The notes beneath the pieces were generated by a model. The model was given only the letters and a program-made list of their open reading frames with translations, made no database searches and had not been told where the DNA came from. Positions 27,520 to 36,579 of a DNA stretch of 64,000 nt are shown here, one piece after another. Numbering within the stretch: the first letter of the stretch is position 1; each line of letters begins with the position of its first letter. This stretch comes from an uncultured Christensenellaceae bacterium (lineage in GTDB: Bacteria; Bacillota; Clostridia; Christensenellales; UBA3700), in contig CALWRH010000007.1 of NCBI GenBank assembly GCA_944383895.1, positions 1 through 64,000 on the forward strand, given 5' to 3'. The position numbers and the translations under genes are program-made.

Positions 27520-27753
27520 TCAGGCGCACAGCACCGCGGTAATTCCTCCCGCAAGCAATACGACCGCACCTGTCAATCTGACTACGTTGCGCATTAAATC
27601 GGGGTTTTCTTCTTTCTTCGGCAACATATCCGCTATTATACCGCTGCCGAGTACCGATATAAGTCCGACCACCATCAGCACGATGCCCGTTATCACGCCC
27701 GGCTCAAGCAGCCTTTCGGGACTGAACTCGAGTATAGCCGCAAGCAGCGTCAT
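27520..27753 (-). CDS. Small membrane protein
   Basis: A 77-residue protein with two hydrophobic helices (about residues 20-42 and 58-76) joined by a charged loop, MLPKKEENPDLMRN. It overlaps the pgsA stop by 4 nt (ATGA), so it is translated with pgsA. No family recognised; possibly a partner or membrane-anchoring factor. Confidence 0.65.
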   Translation of the reverse strand: MTLLAAILEFSPERLLEPGVITGIVLMVVGLISVLGSGIIADMLPKKEENPDLMRNVVRLTGAVVLLAGGITAVLCA

Positions 27754-28550
27754 TTGTTTTCTCCGTCTGCGACGTCTTTGTCTTCAGCGGATTTTTCTCC
27801 GTCGTCTTCAGACTTGCTCTCGACGTTGTCCTGTTCATTTGCTATGACGTCGACCATGACGCTTTTGTTGTGATAATCCTTGAGTCCGTACTCCGCTCTG
27901 ACGACCGCGATGTTTCTGCCGTCGAGAGGATTGCCGTTTTTATCGAGCGCTTCGAGGATACCGCTCTTTCTTACCTGCGAAAGCTGTTTGCAATACAGAT
28001 ATGTGTACTGTACCGCAGCGCAGATAGCAAGCGCGCAGCCTATGCAGAAAATTACGAAATCGGCGATCCCGATCACCTTATGCAAAGGTACGAGGAAAGC
28101 GAAAAACAGACCTATGAATACGGTCAGCGCGGCATATTTGCCCCACTTGTTCGCCATCTGCTCTACCTGACGTTTGCTCGCTCTCATGAAATATTTGCTC
28201 GATACGCCGATAAATATTTCTTTTGCAACGATTATGCCGACGAAAGCCCAGTGAACGTTGCCCGCAATGCCGAGCATGAGCACCGCAAAGCCCTGCAAGA
28301 GTTTGTCCGCAACGGGATCGAGGACCTTGCCTATGTCGGATATAAGGTTAAAACGTCTTGCAATGTAACCGTCCGCGATGTCGGTCGCGCTTGCAAAGAC
28401 AAACAGACCGAACCCTGCCCACAGATACGCGGTTGCCGTCTTGTCAATGCAATAAGCGATCATAACGCCGATAAAGACAGGCACGCAAAGCAATCTGATG
28501 TAGGTCAGAATATTGGGTATCGTAAACAAATCTTTTTTAGAAAACTGCAT
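27750..28550 (-). CDS. pgsA: CDP-diacylglycerol--glycerol-3-phosphate 3-phosphatidyltransferase (PgsA-like)
   Basis: A 266-residue membrane enzyme of the CDP-alcohol phosphatidyltransferase family, making phosphatidylglycerol phosphate. The family motif D-x2-DG-x2-AR-x8-G-x3-D-x3-D is complete in DIADGYIARRFN...GKVLDPVAD near residues 55-80. About six helices precede an unusual 70-residue hydrophilic, acidic C-terminal tail (SKSEDDGEKSAEDKD). First gene of the run to valS; AGGGAGA precedes the ATG. A related family member (cardiolipin or other CDP-alcohol transferase) is a lesser possibility. Confidence 0.9.
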   Translation of the reverse strand: MQFSKKDLFTIPNILTYIRLLCVPVFIGVMIAYCIDKTATAYLWAGFGLFVFASATDIADGYIARRFNLISDIGKVLDPVADKLLQGFAVLMLGIAGNVHWAFVGIIVAKEIFIGVSSKYFMRASKRQVEQMANKWGKYAALTVFIGLFFAFLVPLHKVIGIADFVIFCIGCALAICAAVQYTYLYCKQLSQVRKSGILEALDKNGNPLDGRNIAVVRAEYGLKDYHNKSVMVDVIANEQDNVESKSEDDGEKSAEDKDVADGENK

Positions 28551-28585
28551 ATCTTATCTCCCTGACGGGTGTGTTGTACTAATGA

Positions 28586-28614
28586 ATTATAGCACACGCC
28601 GACATCCTTTTCAA
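28586..28614 (-). promoter_or_regulatory. Promoter of the pgsA-valS operon
   Basis: TTGAAA (28614-28609), 17 nt, TATAAT (28591-28586) on the minus strand. The remaining bases to 28843 show no riboswitch; in particular the TPP signatures are absent. Confidence 0.8.
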
Positions 28615-28843
28615 CTTATTTTAATTATATATATTGCACAATTTTGTATACTTTTTCGATCTCTCGTCCTTGTCCTTGTCGCGTCGTACAGACGCTCGGC
28701 AGCTTTCCCGTCCATTTTAAGAAAAAATTGTTACATCTCCGTTTCGTCCATAATTTTGCTGTACATAAATTGCGTCCGCGTACCAAATTACGGCTTTTTG
28801 AATATTATGTATTATGTCTTTAAGACAATTCTCAGGAGGCAAA

Positions 28844-29857
28844 ATGAAAAAGACAATAACTTTATTACTGATATGTTGTATGCTCGCAGTCGCAACCGTA
28901 TTCTGCTTTGCGGGCTGCAATACCGAACAGGATACTATAAGACTGATAGAAGTAACGCACTCGGTGTTCTACGCACCTCTCTACGTCGCGATAGACGGCG
29001 GCTATTTCGAAGAAGAAGGAATAACCGTAGAGCTGTCCAACGGCGGCGGAGCGGACAAATGCATGACAGCCGTGCTTTCAGGTCAGGCGGACATAGGATT
29101 TCACGGTCCCGAAGCGGTGATCTACGTCGCTCAGGAAAAGGACAGCGATTATCCGATCATGTTCGGTCAGCTGACTGAAAAAGACGGCTCTTTTCTTATG
29201 GCAAGAGAACCTATGCCCGACTTTGAGTGGAGCGACATGGCAGGCAAAGAAGTCATCGGCGGCAGACGCGGTGGCGTACCCGCAATGGCACTCGAACACG
29301 CCATGCTCGTCAACGGGCTCACAGACGGCGTGAACGTAACGATAAATTACGACGTGCAATACGATCTCATCGGCGCGGCGTTCACGAGCGGAACGGGCGA
29401 CTTCTGCACTATGTTCGAACCTGCAGCGTCTGCAATGCAAGCGCAAGGAACGGGCTATATCGTAGCGTCAGTAGGCGAAGCTGCAGGCGACATGCCTTTT
29501 ACCGCTTTCAGCGCAAAACAGAGTTATATAGAGAAAAACCCTGAAAAGATCCAGGCTTTCTGCAATGCGATAGCGCGCGCCATAGAATACGTTTACAATA
29601 CCGACTCCGAAGAGATAGCGAAGCTTATAGCTCCGTCCTTTACCGGCACCGACGTCGCTACTCTCGCCAACGCGATACAGGCGTATAAAGACATCGGCGC
29701 ATACAGTCCGACGCTTATACCCGACGCAGAGGACTTCGACAGACTTCAGGACGTGATAATCGAGGCAGGCGTTCTCACGAGCAAGACGGACTTCGATAAG
29801 ATCGTCGACCTTTCCTTCGCCGAAAAAGCGACCGAATACGCAAAATCACTTGCATAA
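28844..29857 (+). CDS. ABC transporter substrate-binding lipoprotein (NitT/TauT-NMT1 family)
   Basis: A 337-residue solute-binding lipoprotein. Lipobox FAGC (Cys about residue 23) anchors it outside the membrane. The fold signature SVFYAPLYVAIDGGYFEEEG, then ADKCMTAVLSGQADIGFHGPE, is typical of the NMT1/THI5-like and SsuA/TauA group. The start at 28844 has AGGAGG 6 nt upstream; the frame upstream to 28814 is unsupported. Ligands in this group include pyrimidines, sulfonates and nitrate, and none can be chosen here. ATPase and permease follow directly. Confidence 0.92.
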   Translation: MKKTITLLLICCMLAVATVFCFAGCNTEQDTIRLIEVTHSVFYAPLYVAIDGGYFEEEGITVELSNGGGADKCMTAVLSGQADIGFHGPEAVIYVAQEKDSDYPIMFGQLTEKDGSFLMAREPMPDFEWSDMAGKEVIGGRRGGVPAMALEHAMLVNGLTDGVNVTINYDVQYDLIGAAFTSGTGDFCTMFEPAASAMQAQGTGYIVASVGEAAGDMPFTAFSAKQSYIEKNPEKIQAFCNAIARAIEYVYNTDSEEIAKLIAPSFTGTDVATLANAIQAYKDIGAYSPTLIPDAEDFDRLQDVIIEAGVLTSKTDFDKIVDLSFAEKATEYAKSLA

Positions 29858-29881
29858 CAGAGCGCGTGCGGAGGTGAGAAA

Positions 29882-30745
29882 ATGACGGACTTCAATTTCG
29901 TCAGAGAAAACGAAAAGAAAAACGGCGATAGAAACGACTCTCTCCGCTCCCCGCACTTTGCGGGGAAAGGAGAAAAAGCTGAAAACAACGTACATGTACG
30001 CCTTGAAAACGTATCGCTTACCTATCACGACAAGACGGCGGAAACGCTCGCCCTTAACAGTCTTGACTTTGACGTCTGCCGCGGAGAACTGCTCGGGATA
30101 GTAGGTCCCAGTGGCTGCGGAAAGACAACCGTTTTGTCCATAATTTCATCTATAATCAAACCCTCTGAAGGCAGCGTGCTCATAGACGGCATAAACGCAG
30201 AAGAACGACGCAACGTATGCGGATACATGCTGCAAAGGGACGAACTTTTCCCTTGGCTGACCATATCTCAGAACGTTCTTCTCGGCGCAAAAGTCAAGCA
30301 CATGAAAGGCAGAAAAGACTACGCCTACGCTCTTCTCGACAAATACGGGCTCGGCGACTTCAAAAACCGTTATCCGCAGCAGCTTTCGGGCGGTATGAGA
30401 CAGAGAGTCGCTCTTATCAGAACGCTTGCGACTTCTCCCGAAATACTTCTTCTCGACGAACCTTTCGGCGCGCTCGACTTTCAGACAAGACTTCGCGTAG
30501 TCGAAGATGTTCATGCCATAATCAAAAGCGAAAAAAAGACAGCGGTATTCGTAACTCACGACATATCCGAAGCAATATCGATGTGCGACAGAATAGTTAT
30601 ATTGTCCGCGCGTCCGGCAACGGTAAAAAAGATACTCGATCTTTCGGCGATAAAAGAGCTTGCTCCTCTTGAACGCAGAGAATCGCCCCTCTTTCAGAAG
30701 TACTTTGAAGACATCTGGAAAAACTTACAGAACAAAAAGGATTGA
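29882..30745 (+). CDS. ABC transporter ATP-binding protein (NitT/TauT family)
   Basis: A 287-residue ATPase. Walker A GPSGCGKTT is near residue 77, the Q-loop MLQRDELFPWLT, the signature LSGGMRQRV, Walker B LLLDEPFGALD, and switch His in VFVTHDISEA. The first 40 residues are a polar extension absent from most relatives. It is partly encoded by a GC-rich palindrome (29942-29972), giving the odd segment SPHFAGKGEK. GGAGGT precedes the ATG. It powers the importer with the genes on either side. Confidence 0.95.
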   Translation: MTDFNFVRENEKKNGDRNDSLRSPHFAGKGEKAENNVHVRLENVSLTYHDKTAETLALNSLDFDVCRGELLGIVGPSGCGKTTVLSIISSIIKPSEGSVLIDGINAEERRNVCGYMLQRDELFPWLTISQNVLLGAKVKHMKGRKDYAYALLDKYGLGDFKNRYPQQLSGGMRQRVALIRTLATSPEILLLDEPFGALDFQTRLRVVEDVHAIIKSEKKTAVFVTHDISEAISMCDRIVILSARPATVKKILDLSAIKELAPLERRESPLFQKYFEDIWKNLQNKKD

Positions 30746-30750
30746 CGCTT

Positions 30751-31566
30751 ATGAAAAACACTCTGAACTGCTCTCCCGAGCACAAAAAATACCTCGGAAA
30801 GCTGAAAAGAAAACACATTGCCGTATCTGCAATGCGGTGGGGACTGCTCGTTCTTATAATCGCCGTGTGGGAACTGCTTGCGCGCATCGGGGCGATAGAC
30901 TCTTTCATCACGTCGTGTCCCAGCAGGATATGGGAAACTTTTATCTCTCTTTGCGAAGACGGATCGCTATTCACTCATGCAGGCGTTACCCTTTACGAAA
31001 CGGTAGTCAGTTTTCTTTTAGCTACGGTTTTCGGCACGCTTATAGCCATAGGCCTGTGGTGGTGCGACACTCTGCGCAACGTGCTCGAGCCGCATCTCGT
31101 AGTCCTCAACGCTCTGCCCAAGATAGCCTTAGGACCTATAATAATCATCTGGGTAGGCGCAGGCACGGGAGCGATCATCGTAATGGCACTTATGATATCG
31201 CTTATCATAACTGTGCTCAGCACTCTGAACGGATTTATGGAAGTAGACAAAGGCAAACTGACTCTTATGGACACGATGAACGCAACCAAGTTTCAGAAAC
31301 TCGTTTACCTCGTACTGCCCGCCAACGTGCCTACGATAATATCCGCGCTTAAGATAAACGTCGGGCTGTGCTGGGTAGGTACGATAATGGGAGAATATCT
31401 CGTTTCACGCGCAGGACTCGGCTATCTGATAATATACGGCGGACAGGTATTCCGACTCGATCTCGTAATGACGAGCACCGTCGTGCTCTGCGTGCTCGCC
31501 GCACTTATGTACGCATGCGTGGCTTTGCTTGAAAAGCTTGCTTATAAAAAGTTCGGAAAGGCATAA
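30751..31566 (+). CDS. ABC transporter permease (NitT/TauT family)
   Basis: A 271-residue membrane permease with about six helices after a basic N-terminus. The EAA-type coupling loop is MDTMNATKFQKLVYLVLPANVP, typical of the SsuC/TauC group. The start at 30751 lies 5 nt after the ATPase stop and has AAAAGG about 10 nt upstream; a TTG at 30742 is too close to that site. Completes the importer. Confidence 0.94.
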   Translation: MKNTLNCSPEHKKYLGKLKRKHIAVSAMRWGLLVLIIAVWELLARIGAIDSFITSCPSRIWETFISLCEDGSLFTHAGVTLYETVVSFLLATVFGTLIAIGLWWCDTLRNVLEPHLVVLNALPKIALGPIIIIWVGAGTGAIIVMALMISLIITVLSTLNGFMEVDKGKLTLMDTMNATKFQKLVYLVLPANVPTIISALKINVGLCWVGTIMGEYLVSRAGLGYLIIYGGQVFRLDLVMTSTVVLCVLAALMYACVALLEKLAYKKFGKA

Positions 31567-31601
31567 AACGCACACGGGCACCAAATTTTACAATAAAGTA
31601 A

Positions 31602-31627
31602 ACCGCCTTATACAGGCGGTTTTTCTT
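31602..31627. terminator. Bidirectional terminator between the ABC operon and the ykvI-like gene
   Basis: ACCGCCT/AGGCGGT stem with TTTTTCTTT on the plus side and A/T-rich flanks on the other. It overlaps the last codons of the convergent gene. Confidence 0.85.
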
Positions 31628-32615
31628 TAGAAAAACCAAGCACTTTGCTCCTTACAGAATACACAGCAAAAACAGCGAACACCAGCGCGAATACAGCGCT
31701 CGCAACCGCCGCGATAAACGGATAAAACATATTGACGGCACTTGCAAAATCCCAGCCGTAAGACGCAAGCGTAAGCAGCATAAGCGCGCAAGTGACTCCT
31801 GCTTTGGACGGCATTACGGCATATAAGCCGTCCCCGAGGCTCTTTGCCGCACCTGCAAGCGTAGTCAGTATTGCTATACCTACCGCAACCGCGCCGAGCG
31901 CGCCCATACCGTGCGCCATGCACAGAGAATACACGGGCATATCAGACATAGGATAATCGCTCGCAACGCAATATACGAAAAATGTCATTGTGCCGAGAAC
32001 GACTGCGCACATAGCGCCTATCGAAATTATGTCCGCTGTACTCGCCTTCTCCCCGTCTTTTACGGTAAGACACCCTCCGAGCAGCATATTCATAGACAGG
32101 TAACTCACGCTTTTGCCTAAGTCTATCGGAAGCGGCGTTATATCCTTAGAGCTTTTATAAAACAGTACGGACAACAAAATAAAAAGCACGGGAACAAGCG
32201 CAAGATTTATTCTTCTCACCGCCTTCGCCCCCGTAGAACTGAGTCCTACGCAAAGCGCTGCTATAACAAAACCGATAACTCTTTTCTCCGCGCTGTCGCC
32301 GAAAAGCTTTTGCATGCCGCCTGTCATCGTAGTCATAGTAAGTAGCATACACAGTTCGATAACGAGCAGAAAACCGACTTTCGCCGCCGCAAAAATTTTG
32401 CCTCCGAACAAACCCTTGTTTTTCAGCTTTGACGCAATTTTGCCGACGTACAGAAACAGCGACGCGCACGCTCCCATTGCAATGCCCGTAAAAAGCGGTG
32501 CGAGATAACCGCCGTTGCCGAAAAACAGGATTATCTCTTTGCCCGTAGCGAAACCCGCCCCGACGATCGCGCCGATAAATACGCTGGCTACCTTTACCCT
32601 CTCAAGTCGCGTCAT
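31608..32615 (-). CDS. YkvI-like membrane transporter
   Basis: A 335-residue integral membrane protein with about ten helices. The N-terminal motif SVFIGAIVGAGFATGKEIILFF matches the uncharacterised YkvI group, distant relatives of LeuT/APC-fold amino-acid transporters with a broken first helix at GAGFATG. The substrate is not known. There is no obvious ribosome site; a TATACT hexamer ends 5 nt before the ATG, so this may be another very short leader, but the -35 is poor. It stands alone between two terminators. Confidence 0.8.
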   Translation of the reverse strand: MTRLERVKVASVFIGAIVGAGFATGKEIILFFGNGGYLAPLFTGIAMGACASLFLYVGKIASKLKNKGLFGGKIFAAAKVGFLLVIELCMLLTMTTMTGGMQKLFGDSAEKRVIGFVIAALCVGLSSTGAKAVRRINLALVPVLFILLSVLFYKSSKDITPLPIDLGKSVSYLSMNMLLGGCLTVKDGEKASTADIISIGAMCAVVLGTMTFFVYCVASDYPMSDMPVYSLCMAHGMGALGAVAVGIAILTTLAGAAKSLGDGLYAVMPSKAGVTCALMLLTLASYGWDFASAVNMFYPFIAAVASAVFALVFAVFAVYSVRSKVLGFSKEKPPV

Positions 32616-32683
32616 ACAAAAGTATATGCTACTTTAACGACCTCTATTATTATGCGGGCGGCGTGTTTCGGAAATAACTATAT

Positions 32684-32712
32684 AAAAAAAGCGGAAACAC
32701 ACGTTTCCGCCT
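32684..32712 (-). terminator. Terminator of the yhbY-ended operon
   Basis: GCGGAAAC/GTTTCCGC stem followed by TTTTTTT on the minus strand, 19 nt past the yhbY stop. Confidence 0.92.
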
Positions 32713-32730
32713 TATAATAAAAATTTCTTT

Positions 32731-33024
32731 TCAGATCTCGAGCAAATGTTCTATGCCGTCTTTCGTGGATACCTTGTAAAGCGTTATCTTGTTGCCGAGC
32801 ACCTGTACAACTTCTGCTCCCGCGCTTTCGGCAAGTCCTTCCGCGATCTCTTTTGCGGTGAAGTCAGAGTTTTTGAGCACGTTGATCTTTATCAGCTCGT
32901 GAGCCTGCAACTGCTCTTCTATCTGAGTTATGACCTCGTCGGTAACTCCGTTTTTGCCTATATGCGTAGTGGGTTGCAGCGTCATCGCTATACTTCTGAG
33001 TTTAGCTCTTTCTTTTGTCGTCAT
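32731..33024 (-). CDS. yhbY: YhbY-type RNA-binding protein (CRM domain)
   Basis: A 97-residue CRM-domain protein associated with pre-50S ribosomes. The pattern LRSIAMTLQPTTHIGKNGVTDEV followed by LIKINVL and the GNKITLY end is diagnostic. The ATG at 33024 has GGAG upstream within the end of obg; 4 nt separate the genes. Pairing with obg fits a common ribosome-assembly role. Confidence 0.93.
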   Translation of the reverse strand: MTTKERAKLRSIAMTLQPTTHIGKNGVTDEVITQIEEQLQAHELIKINVLKNSDFTAKEIAEGLAESAGAEVVQVLGNKITLYKVSTKDGIEHLLEI

Positions 33025-33028
33025 ATTG

Positions 33029-34282
33029 TTACTCCGTATATTCAAATTCTATATCGAGGATACGCACGACGTCGCCGTCCTGTATGCCCTTTTCTCTGAG
33101 AGCGTCGTAAACGCCCAGCTTTTGCAGTCTGCTCTGGAAATATTGGAAGGATTCGTAGTCGCTCAGCACAACTATCCTCGCAAGGTAATTGACAAGCGCG
33201 CCCGAAACGACGTATGCGCCGTCGTCAGCGATATCGATCTCGTATCCGCCCTGTTCGTCTTCCTCGACGTAGGTCGCCTCAAACGGCGTTGTTCTGGGAA
33301 GCGTAGGCAGGATCTTCGCTATCTCCGCAAGCAGATCCTTGAGCCCTTTGTTTGTCGCAGCGCTGATTCTTATTACTTTTTTGCCCGACTTTTTCTCAAA
33401 TTCTTCGATATTGCTGTCGTCTGTAAGCAGATCGCACTTGTTAGCGCATATTATCTGCGGCAAAGATGCGAGTTTTTCGCTGTATTGAGAAAGTTCGTTG
33501 TTTATCTTAAGATAATCCTCGTAAGGATCTCTGCCTTCGCTGCCCGAGATGTCTATGACGTGCACGATAAGGCGCACGCGCTCTATATGACGCAAGAATC
33601 TCGTGCCGAGTCCCGCGCCCTGCCATGCTCCCTCTATAAGTCCGGGGATATCCGCTACTACAAAACGCTGATCGTAGTATTCGGCAACGCCGAGATTGGG
33701 GCTGAGCGTAGTGAAATGGTAGTTGGCTATCTTGGGTTTAGCACCCGAAACCACGGACAATATCGTGGATTTTCCGACGTTGGGGAAACCTACAAGACCT
33801 ACGTCCGCTATCGTCTTTAGTTCGAGAGTCAGTTCTCTTTCTTTTGTCGTGACTCCTCTGTGGCTGAAATGCGGAGCGCGGCGCTGCGCGGTAGCGAACC
33901 TCGCGTTGCCTTTGCCGCCCTTTCCGCCTTTTTCGCATACGAACTCGCTGCCCGGATAAAACATATCCGCAAGTATCGTGTTGGTCTTCTTATCCTTGAT
34001 TATGGTACCGCACGGTACTTTTATTATCATATCCTTGCCGCTCTTTCCCGTGCAGTTTTTCGAGCCGCCCTTTTCGCCGTCTTCTGCGCGGAAATGCTTT
34101 GCGTAGCGGAAGTCTATAAGCGTAGCGGAAGTGTCCTCGGCAACGAAGATAACGTCGCCGCCCTTGCCTCCGTCGCCGCCGTCGGGACCACCGTTTGCAA
34201 CGTACTTTTCGGTATGGAAGGATATCGCTCCGTCGCCGCCGTTGCCGGCTTTGACGAATATGGTTGCTATATCGAGAAACAT
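33029..34282 (-). CDS. obg: Obg/CgtA GTPase
   Basis: A 417-residue essential GTPase of large-subunit assembly and stress control. The glycine-rich Obg fold (DGGDGGKGGDV) spans residues 1-158. The G domain has GFPNVGKSTI (G1), DIPG (G3) and NKCD (G4). A short C-terminal OCT domain ends in RILDIEFEYTE. Usual length. It lies 7 nt after nfnB and before yhbY. Confidence 0.97.
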   Translation of the reverse strand: MFLDIATIFVKAGNGGDGAISFHTEKYVANGGPDGGDGGKGGDVIFVAEDTSATLIDFRYAKHFRAEDGEKGGSKNCTGKSGKDMIIKVPCGTIIKDKKTNTILADMFYPGSEFVCEKGGKGGKGNARFATAQRRAPHFSHRGVTTKERELTLELKTIADVGLVGFPNVGKSTILSVVSGAKPKIANYHFTTLSPNLGVAEYYDQRFVVADIPGLIEGAWQGAGLGTRFLRHIERVRLIVHVIDISGSEGRDPYEDYLKINNELSQYSEKLASLPQIICANKCDLLTDDSNIEEFEKKSGKKVIRISAATNKGLKDLLAEIAKILPTLPRTTPFEATYVEEDEQGGYEIDIADDGAYVVSGALVNYLARIVVLSDYESFQYFQSRLQKLGVYDALREKGIQDGDVVRILDIEFEYTE

Positions 34283-34289
34283 AATTATT

Positions 34290-35669
34290 TTATTCTACTC
34301 CGAGTTGTTCCGCAATGGCTTTTGCCGCCTTTCTGCCTGCGCCCATGGCGAGTATGACCGTAGCCGCGCCCGTGACCGCGTCGCCGCCTGCGTAAATGCC
34401 TTTGACGTTAGTCATCATCGTGTCTTCGTTTACGATAATCGTACCCTTCTGAGAGAATTCTATATCCTTGCATGACTTGCGGATAAGCGGGTTGGGACTC
34501 GTACCGAGAGATACGATGACCTGATCCACGTCTATAACGTATTCGCTGCCCTCTACGGGAACGGGACGGCGTCTTCCCGACGCGTCGGGTTCTCCGAGCT
34601 GCATTTTGATACACTTGATGCCGCATACTCTGCCGTCCTGACCGAGTATCTCTACGGGGTTGGTGAGCAGCACGAATTCAATGCCTTCTTCCTCTGCGTG
34701 CATGATCTCTTCGCCTCTTGCAGGCATCTCTTCGCGTCCTCGGCGATAGATTATGTAGACGTGCTCGCCGTTCAATCTCTTTGCCGTGCGCGCAGCGTCC
34801 ATTGCGACGTTACCTGCACCTATGACAGCGACTTTTTTGCCGCAGTATACGGGAGTGATCGCGTCTTCTCTGTAAGCCTTCATCAGGTTTACTCTGGTGA
34901 GGAATTCGTTTGCAGAGCTTACTCCGTTGAGGTTTTCGCCGGGGATATTCATAAACTGAGGCAGACCTGCGCCCGTGCCGATGAATATCGCGTCGTACTG
35001 CTGTTGCAGCTCTTCGATCGTTATCGTCTTGCCTACTACGGTATTGAGTTTTATCTCAACGCCGAGAGCGATAAGCTTGTCTATCTCTTTTGCAACGACG
35101 TCGTCTTTAGGCAGTCTGAACTCGGGTATGCCGTACACGAGCACGCCTCCGGCCTTGTGGAACGCCTCGAATATCGTGACCTGCATACCTCTCATCGCGC
35201 AGTCAGCGGCGCATGTAAGTCCGCTCGGTCCGCTACCGATAACGGCGACCTTTTTGCCGTTTGAAGGTTTCTTTTCGGGCACTATACCGCTTTTGAGCGC
35301 GTAGTCGCCGACGTATCTCTCGAGCGCGCCGATAGCGACGCTGCCGCCGAGTTTAGCCTTTCTGACGCAGAAGTTTTCGCACTGTTTTTCCTGCGGGCAT
35401 ACTCTGCCGCAGATCGCAGGCAAAAGCGTATCCTTGCTTATCTGCTCAACCGCACCGTCCATATCGTTCTGCTTGAGGTGAGCGATAAACGCGGGTATGT
35501 CTATGCCTACGGGGCAACCTTTGCGACAGGGCGCGGCTTTACAGCCAAGACATCTGTCTGCCTCCGCGAGCATGAGTTTTTCGTCAAAGCCGAGGCTGAC
35601 CTCGTTGAAATTCTTTATTCTTTCTTTAGGATCCTGATGAATAGTTTTGTTTCTTTCGCTGTTATTCAT
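34290..35669 (-). CDS. nfnB: NADPH-binding subunit NfnB-like (glutamate-synthase-small-subunit type)
   Basis: A 459-residue flavoprotein. N-terminal cysteines CLGCKAAPCRKGCP and CGRVCPQEKQCENFC bind two 4Fe-4S clusters. The FAD site is IGSGPSGLTCA and the NADPH site IGAGNVAMDAA. Alone this would read as the glutamate synthase small subunit, but the next upstream gene encodes a dihydroorotate-dehydrogenase-type electron-transfer subunit. That pair is the NfnAB (NADH-dependent reduced ferredoxin:NADP oxidoreductase) or SudAB arrangement. No glutamate synthase large subunit is nearby. Start at 35669 with AGAGGT upstream. Confidence 0.88.
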   Translation of the reverse strand: MNNSERNKTIHQDPKERIKNFNEVSLGFDEKLMLAEADRCLGCKAAPCRKGCPVGIDIPAFIAHLKQNDMDGAVEQISKDTLLPAICGRVCPQEKQCENFCVRKAKLGGSVAIGALERYVGDYALKSGIVPEKKPSNGKKVAVIGSGPSGLTCAADCAMRGMQVTIFEAFHKAGGVLVYGIPEFRLPKDDVVAKEIDKLIALGVEIKLNTVVGKTITIEELQQQYDAIFIGTGAGLPQFMNIPGENLNGVSSANEFLTRVNLMKAYREDAITPVYCGKKVAVIGAGNVAMDAARTAKRLNGEHVYIIYRRGREEMPARGEEIMHAEEEGIEFVLLTNPVEILGQDGRVCGIKCIKMQLGEPDASGRRRPVPVEGSEYVIDVDQVIVSLGTSPNPLIRKSCKDIEFSQKGTIIVNEDTMMTNVKGIYAGGDAVTGAATVILAMGAGRKAAKAIAEQLGVE

Positions 35670-35671
35670 AG

Positions 35672-36487
35672 TCAACCTCTCAATTTGCACTTGCCTTCGT
35701 GCTCTCTGTAAAAACCTGAACGGTTCATAGCCTCTGCAAAATCAACTTTATGTCCGTCAAACTCGGGACCGTCAACGCACGCGTACTTTGTCTTGCCGTC
35801 TACTGTAAGTCTGCAACCGCCGCACATACCCGTACCGTCGACCATGATGCTGTTCATGCTGACTATGGTATGGATACCGTACTTTCTCGTAAGCTCGCTG
35901 ACGTTTCTCATCATTATCATAGGACCGACGACGAATACGCAGTCTATCTTCTCGCCTCTGTCGATAAGTTCCTGCAGCACCGTGGTCACGAAACCTTTCG
36001 TGCCGAGAGAGCCGTCATCCGTGGCAATGAGCAGTTCTTTGCTGTTTTCTCTGAACTCGTCTATACTGAAAAGCAATTCCTTGGTTCTTGCGCCGATGAT
36101 GGTAGTGCAAGGCTTGCCCTGAGCTTTGCGCAATTTAGCCTGAGGATAAATGACCGCGCAGCCGATACCGCCGCCCACAAGCACTACGTTTTCGTACTCG
36201 GACAGATCGGTCGCGTTGCCGAGCGGTCCGACCATATCGTGTATGAAATCTCCTTCTTTAAGCTGCCCCATCTTGTGGGTGCTGTAACCTACGTCCTGAA
36301 CAAGCAAAGTGATCGTACCCGCCGCTGCGTCGTAATCGCAGATAGTGAACGGGACGCGCTCTCCGTCTTCGTCGACGCGCAAAATAATAAACTGTCCCGG
36401 TTTGCAGTGCGTTGCGATATCCTTTGCCTCGATAAGGTACTCTTTTACTCTCGGAGCGATATCGACGATCCTGAGAATCTTATTCAT
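35672..36487 (-). CDS. nfnA: NAD-binding subunit NfnA-like (ferredoxin-NADP reductase fold with 2Fe-2S cluster)
   Basis: A 271-residue protein. The FAD domain carries RVPFTICD, the NAD domain GGGIGCAV and FVVGPMIMM, and the C-terminal cluster loop DGTGMCGGCRL...CVDGP supplies cysteine ligands for 2Fe-2S. Together with the adjacent nfnB-like product it should couple NADH and reduced ferredoxin to NADP reduction by electron bifurcation, important in anaerobes. It could instead be labelled SudB. AGGAGG precedes the ATG; 2 nt separate it from nfnB. Confidence 0.88.
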   Translation of the reverse strand: MNKILRIVDIAPRVKEYLIEAKDIATHCKPGQFIILRVDEDGERVPFTICDYDAAAGTITLLVQDVGYSTHKMGQLKEGDFIHDMVGPLGNATDLSEYENVVLVGGGIGCAVIYPQAKLRKAQGKPCTTIIGARTKELLFSIDEFRENSKELLIATDDGSLGTKGFVTTVLQELIDRGEKIDCVFVVGPMIMMRNVSELTRKYGIHTIVSMNSIMVDGTGMCGGCRLTVDGKTKYACVDGPEFDGHKVDFAEAMNRSGFYREHEGKCKLRG

Positions 36488-36579
36488 AACACCAACCTCC
36501 TGTGTCGTTATACAACCTTCCCGTTAAGACGTCCGTCTTTCCGCGCTCCGTTAACGCGGAAACACCGTTATTCTATGTA

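Noticed and set aside
28560..28843. Possible TPP riboswitch before the NMT1/THI5-like ABC operon
   Set aside because: None of the aptamer blocks (CTGAGA, GAAC arm, GGAAGC) is present on the plus strand, so a thiamine-precursor role is not supported.
34290..35669. Glutamate synthase small subunit (gltD)
   Set aside because: The fold is the same, but the adjacent NfnA-like gene and the absence of a large subunit make the bifurcating transhydrogenase reading better.
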